Assembly: GCA_033398695.1 (NCBI GenBank) | Contig: CM065811.1 | Coordinates: 72,792,001-72,856,000 of the forward strand | DNA length: 64,000 bases | Reading direction: 5' to 3' | Source of the DNA: Orobanche coerulescens | Lineage: Eukaryota > Streptophyta > Magnoliopsida > Lamiales > Orobanchaceae | In this document: one piece after another, positions 1 through 11,591 of the stretch | How the letters are laid out: the number at the start of each line of letters is the position of its first letter | How positions within the stretch are numbered: the stretch's first letter is position 1 | Notes under the pieces: model-generated | Database searches by the model: none | What the model was told of the DNA's origin: nothing | Seen by the model: the letters and a program-made list of their open reading frames with translations, nothing else | Position numbers and translations under genes: made by a program

Positions 1-649
1 TGACCAGATGACGAACAAATGCCAGCTGTTGGTTAAACATGTTAATCGCCTGAGATACTGGTACATCTGAAGGCTGAGCAGAGAAGAACTCCCGAACTTT
101 GGCTTACCTCACATGACGAGGGCAGTACTGAGCTTCCATCATCAATTTAAATTCTGTCCAGTCCGCATCATGATCTACAGGCCGGATGGCTTCCCACCAC
201 TCGGATGCTTCCCCTATCAGAAAGTACTGAGCAATAGAGGCTCACCGGTCGTCTGGGCAATAAATCCTGGCAAAAATTTTCTCCAATTCCTTTAACCAAT
301 GATCCCAGGTGGGAGTCTTAGAAATACCGTCGAATTTAGGTGGTTGTATCTTCGCCACCTCTTGCAGCCATCGGTCGCCTCGATTTCCCATGTCTGGGAT
401 ACCCTAATGTCGATCTCCCTGTTGTAACCCTAATGCCACCTGCATTCGGTCCATGACCTGGGCGAACTGAGTCATCTGGTTCACCACCTGACGAAGGATT
501 TCGGGTACATCAGGTTCCGGTTCATTATTAATAGATCTTTGTGACTCGCCTGAACTGTGGCTGGCCTGATTAGAAGGCGATGCTTCTCTTTCAGCATTCC
601 TTTGTCCGCGTTCGCGACCGCGACCACGTCTACGTCCACCTCTCAACAT
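1..649 (-). pseudogene. gag: Tekay-like Ty3/gypsy gag, 5' part, cut by window edge
   Basis: Gag would form the capsid that packages the element RNA. The reading frame runs leftward from an ATG at 647-649. It opens with MLRGG and a short Arg/Gly-rich basic stretch, then has the retrotransposon gag core with WDHWLKELEKIF and EWWEAIRPVDHD. In-frame stops lie at 404-406, 242-244 and 104-106; I see no frameshift. It is a close homologue of the plus-strand gag starting at 54184, and the stops fall at different places in the two copies, so they arose independently. The rest of gag and pol lie beyond the left edge. The primer-binding site and LTR just upstream on the same strand fix it as the 5' end of a minus-strand element. 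Confidence 0.85.
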
Positions 650-867
650 ACTGTAAGCATAAATACTCAATATACAGGAAACAATATCGTTCAAATGTTC
701 AAGTATAAAGAGGTACAACATGTAAATGACGAGATAGAGTTTAGGAACTTACAACCACCGTTCACACGAAGAGGTAGGCAGTATAGTGATGTTATTCACG
801 GCCGGTTACCCCAAAATACATATATGACCCCTACTTTAACCCAATGGCCAAGATATCCATAATCTTA

Positions 868-879
868 GCTCTGATACCA
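868..879 (-). other. Primer-binding site, initiator Met tRNA type
   Basis: On the minus strand this reads TGGTATCAGAGC, complementary to the 3' end of plant initiator tRNA-Met, the usual primer of Tekay and many other LTR elements. It lies five bases inside the LTR that ends at 885. The leader from here to the gag ATG at 649 is non-coding. Confidence 0.85.
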
Positions 880-1757
880 TATTATGTAACACCCCTGATA
901 TATTCAGGAATATTACAGCGTCGTAAATACTTTACATAAGGATTTACAAGGCTAAAGAAATGAAAAGACAATAATAGATACCAACGTATGAAAGTAACTG
1001 AAATAAGATACAACAGTTCTGACCAATACTGAAAATACAAATGTCCAAAGGAAAAGTATTAATACATCACCAAATCCAAATCATCACAAACGATGACGTA
1101 CTCGAGTACTTATTAAAACGATACAAACAATAGACAAATAAACCCGACCGGAACATCACTCTGAACATAAACAAATGTTCACCCCCGAAGGGGTTAGCAT
1201 AACGATGCTAGTACAAGTACCACAACATATATTCAACATCTCACGAAGAATAATAATAACATAAACGACAAAAGAACCAACGAGTCTTCTCCTGCGAGAA
1301 ACTCAATAATAACATACACACATGATAATCACAACATGATATCACAACATACACATGGTAATTCCTACGATCTAGCGTTCACTGCCTAGAACCCACGATG
1401 ATCCCGTCAGACCAACCCGTGGTGGAAAAACCCATCCGATGATCCAGCGCACGCTAGCATAGATCCCCCGATGATCCCGTCGGACCAACACGAGGTGGAC
1501 ATACAACAACGACATACATGTACAACAATATGTATTAACATAAATACATAAAACAATTAAGGTACTTGTCTCGATTCGAAGACAAGAATACTGCTTCCAC
1601 GAAAAACGAAACACTCTAAGGTCACCCCTTCGATCAATCACGTAGCAAGCTCAAACCTTAAAAAAAGAAATAATATAGAATTCATCTCACGTCGTACGAA
1701 TGTCTAACAATCCAATTTACGGCCGAAAGTTCATAAAACGTAATCTGCCTGAACTGC

Positions 1758-2059
1758 TTAGCGTACGCTACGTATTCTATGTAGTGTGCGTTAAGCCTGC
1801 TCGTTAGCGCACGTAAACAATGAAATCTAACATACGTTAACTATGTATCGACAGTACTCTCTGATCAGCCGACTGAATCTCCTGATGACATAACGTACGT
1901 TACGTACCAAACGTAGCGTACGCTAAACATGCCCGATAGCGTACGTTAATCTACATAGTTTAGCATACGCTAACGTGCATGGCAGTTTCACTACTGGGCA
2001 GCAGACTGTTCTAACGGTGATGAAACTTACAAACTCCTCAGTGATTAATGTACGTTACC
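1758..2059. repeat. Palindrome cluster 1 in LTR1, downstream of TATA
   Basis: About nine copies of a 12-14 base palindrome of form TTAGCG-NN-CGCTAA (variants with ACG for GCG) lie here. The cluster is unusual because it lies downstream of the TATA box, in what should be transcribed LTR sequence, in addition to the upstream cluster at 2666-2905. Confidence 0.7.
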
Positions 2060-2650
2060 CATCTACATATCATGTTCATAACTTATGAATGATCTTACGG
2101 ATTCAATCATCTTTGAATTTAAAGAAATGAATATCATCAAAATTCTTATATCCAACTCGATTATCATTCTTATGTGAAGTTCGGTGATCTCAGGTTGATG
2201 CACTAGATTCCATTGTCATTAATACAACTAGACTTCATCTTAAAGGTGAACTAACAATTCCAACTATGATGTTTCAACGACGATATGATAAGCATAATCA
2301 TTCCAACTTCTAAACATGATGTTTGTTTGAATAATTCATCAATGGAACTTAATATCTTGATAGCATGATCATCTTATTCTTAAGAACACGAATCTAAGTC
2401 TGGATATAGAATTAACATACCTTAAGATGAAGAAAATACCGAGTCAAAAAGGTAGAATCCAACTCCGGTTGTTTGTATGCCAATCTAAGGTGCTTCTCCA
2501 CTTCAATGATCAATCACAAGTGACATCCAATCTTTAATGATCAAGTAGAGGTGGTCTAAGTGTGTTTAAGGAGGATATAAGGCTCTATGGTCTCTCAAGA
2601 ACGAAGGGCAAGTGAAGGAAATGTAAACCAAGTAAAATGGGTTGCTGTCC

Positions 2651-2905
2651 CTTTTATAACATTTCTGTACGTACGTTATTTAGCACACGCTATCGCAATA
2701 TCCTTAGCGCATGCTAACTAGCGTTGACTCCAAATCTGTCCAGGTCGCCCGCGGGAATATTATCCGGACCCACGTCCGGCTGGCGGATGTGCTAGCCGCC
2801 TAGCTCAATAATTGACTGCCTAGCGCACGCAATTCCTCATTCATAGCATGCGCTAGTTTTAGCCGATAACGTACGTTAAGCTACATTCTTAGCGTATGTT
2901 ATCAC
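2651..2905 (-). promoter_or_regulatory. LTR1 promoter: palindrome array plus TATA box
   Basis: On the minus strand an array of TTAGCGTACGCTAA-like palindromes (2905 down to 2666) is followed at once by TTATAAAAG (2659-2651), a good TATA box. The arrangement matches the other LTRs in this window. Transcription would start roughly 30 bases further left. Confidence 0.65.
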
Positions 2906-3010
2906 GTGTTCGCATGAGAAAATTTACATGTTGTTATACTCATGTACAAGGATACAAATATAGGAAATATCATACTCCAATTATCGATATCACAATTCCG
3001 AAATAATACA

Positions 3011-4260
3011 GGGCTCAAATACAGACGAAATACTCAATAATAAATCCATATGTTACAGGTACCAAGTATTCGATAAAAATTTCCTTCGAATCCACACGAT
3101 TTCGAAGTTTTAAAATGAAAACTATGCAAATGATTGAGCATATCCATACTCTTGTATACCAATTCGGCTCATCACCAATTCCAATGACATTCCATTGGAA
3201 AACCACATGATAGAGTTCCAAAATCTCAATATATAGACTCCGATAAAACTCCTTTTCCATATATGACTCGCAACGTCAACCATTATCCCATCCTGGATCA
3301 CCTCAACTTATGCTATGATAAAACATGTAAACAATTCAACACAGCGAAAAACTTTCCGAGAAGTTTCATTTGAACAAGTAAATCAAAACTGCAAAAGGCA
3401 GAAACGAAATAGATAAACGATTGATAAAGTGTTTTACAATTCTCGGGAGTTTTAAAAAACATGAAAAAGCCCTTTTGAAACATTAGGGTCTCAGCCCACA
3501 TCTCGTTCTACATTACAAGAAGTTTAAAAAAAATATAAAAACCTTTTTCGGACCTCAAGCCTGAGTTATAAAACTATTTCAAAATCAATTGGGTCTCGGC
3601 CCAAAATCATTTTCCATAAAACATCCGTAAAACATTCATTTAGAAAAGTATCATTTTCTAATGCTCACAAACAGTTCATATATCTCAAAATGTACTAACA
3701 TGACTACATGTTCTTCTCAACAATCCACAGTCCTTCTCCCGAATACACAACTCCATTTCCAAAATTTAACCGACATACTGATTTCCAAAACCATAACTTC
3801 TCAAGATCATCAATCCTGTCCCAATTCTGTCACCTTATACTGTAACGCATAATATCTTTCTGAATCTCAAAGTATATCAACTTAGAATGGCAACAAAACT
3901 CAATGCAATTCAAAAATACTTAAAGATCGTTAAGCCGACGATTCCCCGTGATACTGGCACACGTCTCGACTCAAGAAAATACTCGACACAAATATTCACA
4001 AAGCACACATTTTGCAAACTCAGTTCAACTCGAGGACACAACACAGCTCTATCTGAAGAAACACAGTGAAACCATTTGGAAAAGTTTATAACAACCCCAG
4101 TACTACACTGGTAAATCACATAACGCACAAGTCCGAGTGCACAACAAAAATCTAGGGCTCTAGTATTAGTCAAATCACAACTAGAACGATGCGACAAAAA
4201 CACGACCCAACTCGACCCGACTGCCTAGGTTTCCACAACCTAAGCTCCGATACCATATTC
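3011..4260 (-). mobile_element. Non-coding internal end of a second minus-strand LTR element
   Basis: This stretch lies between LTR1 and the LTR starting at 4261. It contains no reading frame I can support. Near its right end is TGGTATCGGAGC on the minus strand (4244-4255), a one-mismatch initiator tRNA-Met primer-binding site. The sequence near it resembles the interior next to the primer site at 24977 and at 60270, so these belong to one family of related, apparently non-coding interiors. LTR1 abuts it at 3010-3011 without a recognisable junction signal. Confidence 0.6.
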
Positions 4261-6204
4261 TGTAACACCCCAGAGCCATCCAGGAATATTACAGCGCCGT
4301 GGGCCCCGAGATGGAACCCCCAAGGATGAAGGAAATTTTCGCAAACATTTACAAAAACCCAAAAGGATAATGACGGTACTATCTTATAAAAACATTCAGA
4401 GACTTAGTAAAATCTATTAATCAAAACCGTCATAAAATCTCATTTGAAACCACAAGGCCCGAAATGCCAAAACTCAACAGTTTAAAAAAAACATATGTTA
4501 AACTATCACTTACACGTATCGACAGAATATATTAGAAAACGATTGCAAAGTAACCTAAGTTACAAGATGCCAAAAGGCCAATTAAAAATACTCACGCAGC
4601 GGAAAAAGACAAACAATTAAAATACTCTAGCAGCGAAATACAAGAACTGATCAAGAAACTCAATACACAAATACATGCCCTATCCAGTATCCTCCGGGAA
4701 GCTCATCTCTCCACGACCGCTACAAGCTCGATATCCAATATCCTAAAAATAAAGCCCACGACGGGGTCAGCCATAATACTCAACAATGATAACAATCACA
4801 TCACGTCAATAATTACATACCAATGAAAAACACTAAATAAGAATACTACCAATGCAATCTTACCATCATAACTTTACTTTTTCGAATATCGTCAGAATAA
4901 CCATTATCACAATGCACATGTCGTAATCTCGGTTAATCAATAAACTCAAACAAAACATCCATACGGTATTTCAAGCAATACCCAAAATTCTCAAAACATC
5001 ATCATAACATCGGAATAACATCATCAAATCCCAATATGATAATCGATTGTCTATCAAAAGACAAATACCAAAGGAAATACGGAACATACCTCAGGATATG
5101 AAATGCCACGACGAAATCTAATCAGTCTAATCCAAGATCAGATCAACATAACATACGGACAGTGTCCTAACACAAGACCTTCAAATGCATACTCATATGA
5201 CAACGTCAATATGCTCGCATCAATAACAACACTGTATACTTATGTCAGATCCATAATATACATATGCACAATAACAACACATGGTAATCCGATGATCCAG
5301 CGTTCACTTCCTAGATTCCACGATGATCCCGTCAGACCAACCCGTGGTGGAAAACATGTCCGATGATCCAGCGCACGCTAGCATAGATCCCCCAATGATC
5401 CTGTCGGACAAACCCAAGGTGGACATACCACAACAATGCACAAATTCATATAACAATGATACACAATGCATGAAAACAACGATACACGCATGTATCATAA
5501 CATGATCGACACATATGACAAAAATGATTAGAGTACTTGCCTCAAGTCCTTCGAGAGTAATCTCGATGTCTAAACCATCAGGAACCATTATTCTGAATAT
5601 TCGATGATCCAAAATGTCACGGACGGTAGATAATTCACGTCTTCGTATATACCACAATGTATCCTCGATACCAAGTATACTAACAATAAATGTAAATCAT
5701 ATACATTATGATTTAATTCCCAAAACTCGAATACAACTTATAATCCCAAATCTCTTGTGATTACGATTATAAACATTCCTATACGAATTATAAACGAATG
5801 AAACGGAAATCATTCATTAAATATTATATAATGAGCAAATAATAACTTGCCTCGATACCGATGAAGCTGTTACCAATTCCTTGCCGTCGTCTACGAACTC
5901 CTCAGCCCCGACCAAACAATCTACAAACATTCTCGAGCTCGACCGCAACACATGGTTATAATCACCGATCAATATTCTCAACCTATTACAGTAATTCGAT
6001 AAACAACAAGTTCGATAACAATCAACAATCCAATCAACAAATCAACGGTTCTACAATATCTCGATTAACCACTAGTTTGATCAATCCAATTCAAACCATA
6101 ATGAATTCATAACCACAACACAAAAATACTACACTGTCTGCCTACTTAGCGCACTAAACACATAACGTAGCGTGCGCTAAGTAGCTCCCATTAGCGTGCG
6201 CTAG
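4261..6204 (-). repeat. Truncated LTR (LTR J) of minus-strand Tekay-like element
   Basis: It begins at 4261 with TGTAACACCCC on the plus strand (the LTR 3' end on the minus strand), next to the primer site. It holds the GGAATATTACAGCGCC block, a hairpin at about 4752-4770 and the duplicated block near 5291-5427 that is also in LTR1 and the LTR at 50233. Near its other end are three palindromes (6146-6157, 6167-6180, 6191-6204) of the TTAGCGTGCGCTAA type. It stops abruptly at Athila-like pol sequence, so the start of U3 is missing. Confidence 0.65.
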
Positions 6205-6398
6205 CCAGTAAGCTAAAATCACGCTGGACGGGATTCTTTGAGGTTGAGGAATTATATCCATATGGAGTAATTAGACTGATAAATCCATGCACCACAGAGT
6301 CATTTCAGGTGAACGGACGCAGGGTGAAGCCTTATTTTGAAAATCATAAAATTCCTCACGAAGAGAGCATAACTCTTGGAGAGCCGTCGCACGATTAA
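6205..6398 (+). pseudogene. pol: Athila-like pol, last ~65 codons
   Basis: The open frame contains KLKSRWTG, then FEVEELYPYGVIRL and FQVNGRRVKPYFEN, the conserved C-terminal tail of the integrase of Athila/Tat gypsy elements. It ends at a TAA at 6396-6398. It is followed by a block ending CCTTGTTGGGAGGGAACG (6431-6453), which resembles the sequence that commonly follows pol in this group. All upstream pol is missing; the break abuts LTR J. It sets the strand of the remnant that continues to 10106. Confidence 0.8.
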
Positions 6399-6589
6399 AA
6401 CAGGAAGTTGTCATGCTAATGACATTAAACGAGCCCTTGTTGGGAGGGAACGCAATTTCTTTAGTGCTTTTCTAATTATTTATTTTCAAAAAAAAAAAAA
6501 TTAAAACATAAAAAAAATTAAAAACGGTGATAAAAACGACCGAAAGGTGACCCATGTTTATAACTGGGTTACTTACTAAAAAAAGCGTT

Positions 6590-6730
6590 GTACGGCATGT
6601 CCTAAGACACTGCGCAAAATGGACCGTTTCCAGCGCCGTTTCGTGTTTTTGTAAAAATCGCTGTACAACACGGCGCAAATTGGGCCGTTTTCCAGCGCCG
6701 TGTTGTGGCAGAGAGTTTTTAAAACAAGTC
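6590..6730 (+). promoter_or_regulatory. Promoter-like block ahead of Athila ORF3
   Basis: Two copies of a GCGCAAA...GG-CCGTTT-CCAGCGCCGT unit lie here. The second forms a perfect 12-base inverted repeat (6665-6676 with 6695-6706, loop 18). A related unit is found in the same element's 3' LTR (about 9330-9525). TTTTTAAAAC (6717-6726) is a weak TATA-like sequence. With the intron at 6901 this looks like a separate promoter and leader for the downstream ORF; that is inference. Confidence 0.45.
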
Positions 6731-6900
6731 GGCCCTCATTTTCATTCTCCTCACCCTACCTCCGACCCCTTCCCCTACAAATCTAAATCTTTCAATTTTT
6801 TTCTTTAGATTAGTTAATTTCAGTACAAAAACACCACAATCAACCTCCTTTCATCATATCAATTAGGATTTTTACAGAAAATCATCATCAAGGCAACAAT

Positions 6901-7286
6901 GTAAGTATTTTTGAATTTTTTTCAATTACTTGCTATGAATTCAATTTATGTTGCGTCTATGGGCATGTATCTATGTTTGTCCAATCATTTCAACCATTTG
7001 CTGGATTATGTGTAAGGATTTTATATGTTTGCTATGTTGAAATTAAATTATGTCAAGAATTATCTAGTTTTTGAAGGATGATATTTTACATAATGAAAGG
7101 TTGTAAATTCGTGGTGTTGTGCTTAAGATTAGTATTGTTCAAATTACTATTAGTATGTTTTAGAATCAATCATGTGCCTGGGGATTAGAATTTTTCTAAA
7201 GATTGGTGAATTAGAAGCCTATAAACAATGCTTACAAGGTGTCCGATAAAGTGCTAATATGAAATTCTCTTGTAATATCTGTGTAG
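6901..7286 (+). other. Probable leader intron of Athila ORF3
   Basis: A strong donor (AAT|GTAAGTATTT at 6901) and an acceptor (TCTGTGTAG at 7286) flank a T-rich interval of 386 bases. The acceptor lies one base before the ORF3 start codon. Athila env-position genes are thought to be expressed from a spliced RNA, which fits. Confidence 0.5.
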
Positions 7287-7287
7287 G

Positions 7288-8464
7288 ATGACTAGAACGC
7301 GCAAGCGACGTGCTGCCAGCCCATTACTATCTTCCTCCGCCACCGAGAGCGAAAATTCTCATACAAAGCATACCACAGGCACCTTTGACGCTATACGCTT
7401 TACTTCGGCCGAAAATGCAGAATGGTTTGAGCAACGAGCTCATTCCAAACTTCTAGTCGATGAAGATATCGCACCGGAGGTTGAATATATATTCAACCTA
7501 TCTCAAATTTTCAGCCACTTACATTGGGAAAATGCCTTGAAACTCCCAGATCATTACTACGCTGAATTTGTGCGTGAATTCTATGCCAATGTAGAGGCAA
7601 AAGGCAAAGATGACTGCACTATATGAAGCATGGTTAGAGGGACACCATTTGTAATCAGTGAGAGCTCGATAAATCACTCGCTCCACACTCCGGACGAGAG
7701 AGGGACAAAGTAAATTTCAGAAAAGCTTTCAATGCCCCAAAAGAACCTGTTTGGAACACTAGTAGTGCCATGGCACGGTTTGACATTCAGTACACTCCTT
7801 CCCGGAAAGATAAAAGGAAGATCGGAACCTTATCTTTCTCCACCTAGCACCGCCTTATTTTATACCTTCTCGGAACAAATGTTCTTCCTCGTTCGAGTAG
7901 TAAAAATAAGGTACGAGTTGGTGATTTATACTTTTTGGATAAAATGGTGCATGGGCTAGGTGCTATACAGGGATGGAACTATCGGAGTATCATATACAGT
8001 CACATGCATGAATTCCTCCGGAATAAAAGCCCCAATCACTCCATTCCATATCCCCGATTGATCACGTTGATACTCGAGCAGGCGGACGTTGACTTCTCAT
8101 ATGCCAACTGCACTGTAATAAAAGACCTGGACAAATTGAGGCGTACTACATGTAGCCGAATGGGTATTGAGTTCGAAGAGGATCCACAACGCGAGCAGGA
8201 AACACATTCTCCGACTGGCGGAGCTGAGGCGAGAGCCCTTCACGAGAGCCCACCACATCCTGCCATCCGATCCATCACCACCAGTCCCCGTCTCTCCTCC
8301 GTCGCATATGGGAGGTACTCAGCTGCATCAGAGAGGACAAAGAGATTATTAAAACAGCTACAAAAGGTGCACGATCGCCTCATTCGATCAGACGAACGGA
8401 TGGCATGCATTCAGCAGCACTTCGGCATAAGACCACCACCACCACCACCCGGGCCATCAGCTTA
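7288..8464 (+). pseudogene. Athila env-position ORF (ORF3), broken
   Basis: It starts MTRTRKRRAASPLL, a basic Ser-rich head, and has the phrase LPDHYYAEFVREFYANVEA, typical of the putative plant transposon protein domain found in ORFs downstream of pol. The same frame continues past stops at 7624-7626 and just before 7717, then shifts near 7880-7935. The final frame (7935-8464) includes LGAIQGWNYRSIIYSHM and ends in a Pro run (PPPPPPGPSA). By position it is the env-like gene, but I see no signal peptide or membrane segment, so calling it an envelope protein is not supported. It shares its core with the ORF3 genes at 17564, 38704 and 43917. Confidence 0.7.
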
Positions 8465-8465
8465 G

Positions 8466-9106
8466 TTTTTTTTTTACTTTTTTTTATTTGTGTTTCTGAC
8501 TTTTCTTTTTGGCTTGTTTAGACTATATTTTGCTGTTTGTGTATTTTCTTTTTCTTTTTCTTTGAAATTATGGATTTTGTTTGTATTTATTTAACTTGTT
8601 TCAACATAGTTTTCTACCATTGTTTTTGTTCAAATTCTTTTTAGGTATTGCTCTGAGGATTGAATCATCCGTACCACATGGATAAACATCGATTTAGAAT
8701 ATTTTAATTTCTAATTGTCCAGTTTCAAGTCACTTTATCCATATTTTCCTACCCCAACCAAAGAGCCGATATTACAATCTAATAAAAGTCCTTTTTGATT
8801 CAAGATGTTACACACAAGTGGTAGAGATAAAAGGCGATTTGCACGCCTATGGAAGTTTTCACCTCATTGAATAAGCTTGAGCGAAAAACATGTCTCCTAT
8901 ATACTTGAGAGAGAGCGATACTCTTATCCGGCGAATTTTATGAATTCATGATTTTGAGTAAAAGAAAACTTTCTCGAGATTTGATAAACTATAAAAAAAA
9001 CTTGGTCAAATTTACCCCTTGAGGTGTACTAAAATTATTGGTCTGTTGAATTATACCATTTCTGACGTTTACTTGAGGACAAGCAAATATTCAAGTGTGG
9101 GGTATT
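8466..9106 (+). other. Athila 3' untranslated stretch and polypurine tract
   Basis: There is no gene here; the sequence is T-rich at first. The end, CAAGTGTGGGGTATT (about 9092-9106), is the polypurine tract form used by Athila/Tat elements, directly before the LTR start. Confidence 0.65.
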
Positions 9107-10106
9107 TGATTAGTGCATATTTGATCTAAAAATTCGTATACAAAATATCTCTTTTTCTGCCATAATCATACGTATTTTTGATAAAAATAATCATTTTAAA
9201 GATATGTCAAAACATGAGCTAAAAATATTTATTTTACAGAGTACTGACATAAAACGTCAAAAAGGACAAATAGCAAAACCAAATCCAAGATCAGAAATTT
9301 TTCAAGGACAAAGTCTACAAAACGACCAAAACAAAACGGCGCAAATCAGGGCCGTTTCTCACACGGTGCAACATGCTCGTGTCTTGTGCCGTTTCATACA
9401 CGGCCGGAATTTTCCGCCGGATCCTTGCGTGTATTTCGGATAAGACCAAGTCACCCTACAACCTGGCGATACAACACGGCGCAAAATGGGCCATTTTCCA
9501 GCGCCGTTTTCAAGCAGATCCTTGGCTGAATATTCCATTTTTGACTATCTTGTGAGCTTAACGACCATGTATTTTATTTGGGGGCCAATGATCTAAAAAT
9601 CAAGACATGCATGGAAGATCAAGTGTGAATCAAATACCAAAAAAATCAAGATACTACAACACATTTCTTGAATTAAATAATCCATAGTATTCTTGAAAGG
9701 GGGATTTCTATTAGGTTATATATAAAGTATTTGATCGATTTACACTATCTCGATTAAAAGGAATTAATTGGTTTAAATAGTGATTGACCATATCCTATTT
9801 CTACTAATAAAACCTTCTTGATTGATTGTTAAGTGAAATGGAAACATATCTTTTCAATCATCAAGTGTTTATCTTGTTAACAACATCTTAAGGTTACGAA
9901 AGTAATTTAGAGGCCTTTGAATACGAAAGTTATGAGGTGAAAAGTTGATTACTCGATAAACACTCGTTTATCTTTTATATCGGTGTAAGTCAATTCATTT
10001 ACTTCATTAAAAACCTAATTTAATGAACCCATAATCCCCTATATTTTATTAAATCAAGTTCCAACTCATTTTAGTTCTATTTATTTTCACTAGTATAAAA
10101 ATAGTC
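9107..10106 (+). repeat. Athila-like 3' LTR, left portion
   Basis: It starts TGATTAGTGCATATTTGATC straight after the polypurine tract. About 9320-9525 holds CG-rich units (CGGCGCAAA, CCAGCGCCGT) related to the block at 6590-6730. The LTR is interrupted at 10106 by the Sirevirus and resumes at 30613, giving about 1.29 kb in total. Confidence 0.7.
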
Positions 10107-11513
10107 TGTTACTTGTTAGATTTTGATGATGTCATCAATATAAATTAAAATGTTTATTACTTGGCAAAAATGTAAGGAAGAACCAAATGAGTATCTTCCA
10201 TAGGCCAAATATGTTAAGTATAAAACTTGGCAAAATGTAAAGAAGAACCAAATGAGTATCTTCTATAGGCCAAAAATAAGTTAGGCTAAAAATCGGCCAA
10301 GTACTAAAGTACAGCTAAGTCCATCAGAGAGGATCAGCCGAGTCAAGTCAGAGTAGTTCTGGTCAACAAAAATTATCATGGATGTTTGACCAGACTGCAG
10401 CCAAGGTACCTCAGACAAGTCACCTGATCAGACAAGTTCCAAACTGAGAACATCAGAGAGGTCCAGACTGCAGAGAAGTTAACTGCACATCAGCCTAGTC
10501 GAGATCAGCCAAGTACTCCAAGTCCACGTCAGCATGCGTTGAAAAGTCAAGTATTGCGGAAAGTCACATGCAACGTGAAGAGACAAATTGGAGTGATTCC
10601 CACAAAAGATATGAATTAAATAAACTATCCAACCCACCTTGAAGACTTTAATCGTTTTATATTCCAAAGATTCGGCGCATCACATGCAGAGTCTTCACAA
10701 CGGTCGTAAGATAGATTAAAATATGGGAATCCAGCCTTGCAACATTCAGGAAGAAAACAACGAAGTCTACCTCTCCAACGGACGGATTTGTTGAAAAGAT
10801 TTACAACGGCTATGAAGAAAAAGCTCAGAGATCGTGATCTATATATATCCGAAGATTTGAAGCTGAGCATACAACAATTAATCGGTGCGAACATACTTTC
10901 AAGAAATCAAAGCATTCAAGCTATCTAAAAGCGAAATACAGCATCGTGAAAAGATCGGTTCTAAAAGTTCATACTTAAAGAAGCTCTTAGTTGGAGAAGA
11001 CAAAAACTCTTTTCTATAATCCTGAGTTCGGGGTACTTCACTGGTTGAAGTTAAGAGACTGTAAAGGCATCCAAGTATCGAGGATCAAGAGGTGCAAGGC
11101 AGTCAAGTGTGGTACAACGGCACGGATTTCCACTGGTTGGAAGCTGTTGTAGTTTTGTTTGAATCACTGTAATATTTATCACTGGTTGAGAATTATAGTG
11201 AATTCATCTCCAACTGGTTTGGAGAAAAGTGGATTAGTAGAGGATTACCCCACCTCTGAGACCAATATAACTGCCTGCGTTATTTGCTGTTTTATAGCAT
11301 CATATTTTAACTGCTGCATTCATTGTTAAGTGTTTCATTAGTTGCTTTTTATTCGTCATCAGCTGACTTCCGCACATATTAAGAACAAACGACTCCAAGT
11401 CATTTGTTTACCTATCAGCTAAAGAAACTCACTCTTTGAGAAAAAGAGTTTAAGAGTTTCAACAAGTCTATTCACCCCCCCTAGACTTGTTCCTGGACGA
11501 ATTGTGACCTACA
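10107..11513 (+). repeat. Sirevirus 5' LTR
   Basis: It starts TGTTACTTGTTAG and ends TTGTGACCTACA. It matches 29193-30607 along its length with scattered base differences; relative to that copy the first dozen bases lack about six. A TATA box (TATATATAT) lies at 10840-10848. Unlike most other LTRs here it has no obvious CpG palindrome array upstream of the TATA box. Confidence 0.92.
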
Positions 11514-11515
11514 AG

Positions 11516-11529
11516 TGGTATCAGAGAGG
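11516..11529 (+). other. Sirevirus primer-binding site
   Basis: TGGTATCAGAGAGG lies two bases inside the LTR. The first eleven bases match the initiator tRNA-Met primer site. Confidence 0.85.
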
Positions 11530-11591
11530 TTGGTTCATTTATTTCACGAACCAGATCTATATCAGAGATATATCTTTACTCTCATTTTATA

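Larger units (their letters stand above)
885..3010 (-). repeat. Long LTR of minus-strand Tekay-like element (LTR1)
   Basis: The LTR runs from a TGTATTAT-type start at 3010 to a GTGTTACA end at 885, next to the primer-binding site. It shares the order of blocks of the plus-strand LTR at 50233-53947: an array of TTAGCGTACGCTAA-like palindromes, a TATA box, a duplicated block of about 70 bases (1363-1502), a CCCC/GGGG hairpin (1181-1198) and the GGAATATTACA-type end. The right boundary at 3010 is less certain than the left because no target duplication can be checked. No gene lies in it; short open frames here are chance. Confidence 0.75.

Noticed and set aside
868..879. Primer-binding sites as tRNA genes
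   Set aside because: Only the last 12 bases of the tRNA are matched; there is no cloverleaf or internal promoter box nearby.
1758..2905. Regularly spaced palindromes as a CRISPR-like array
   Set aside because: Repeats are 12-14 bases, imperfect, unevenly spaced, and lie in plant LTR promoters; there are no spacers of constant size and no cas genes.
5103..5657. Open frames on both strands over the duplicated block of LTR J
   Set aside because: The same block lies in LTR1 and LTR E without a conserved frame; it is LTR sequence.
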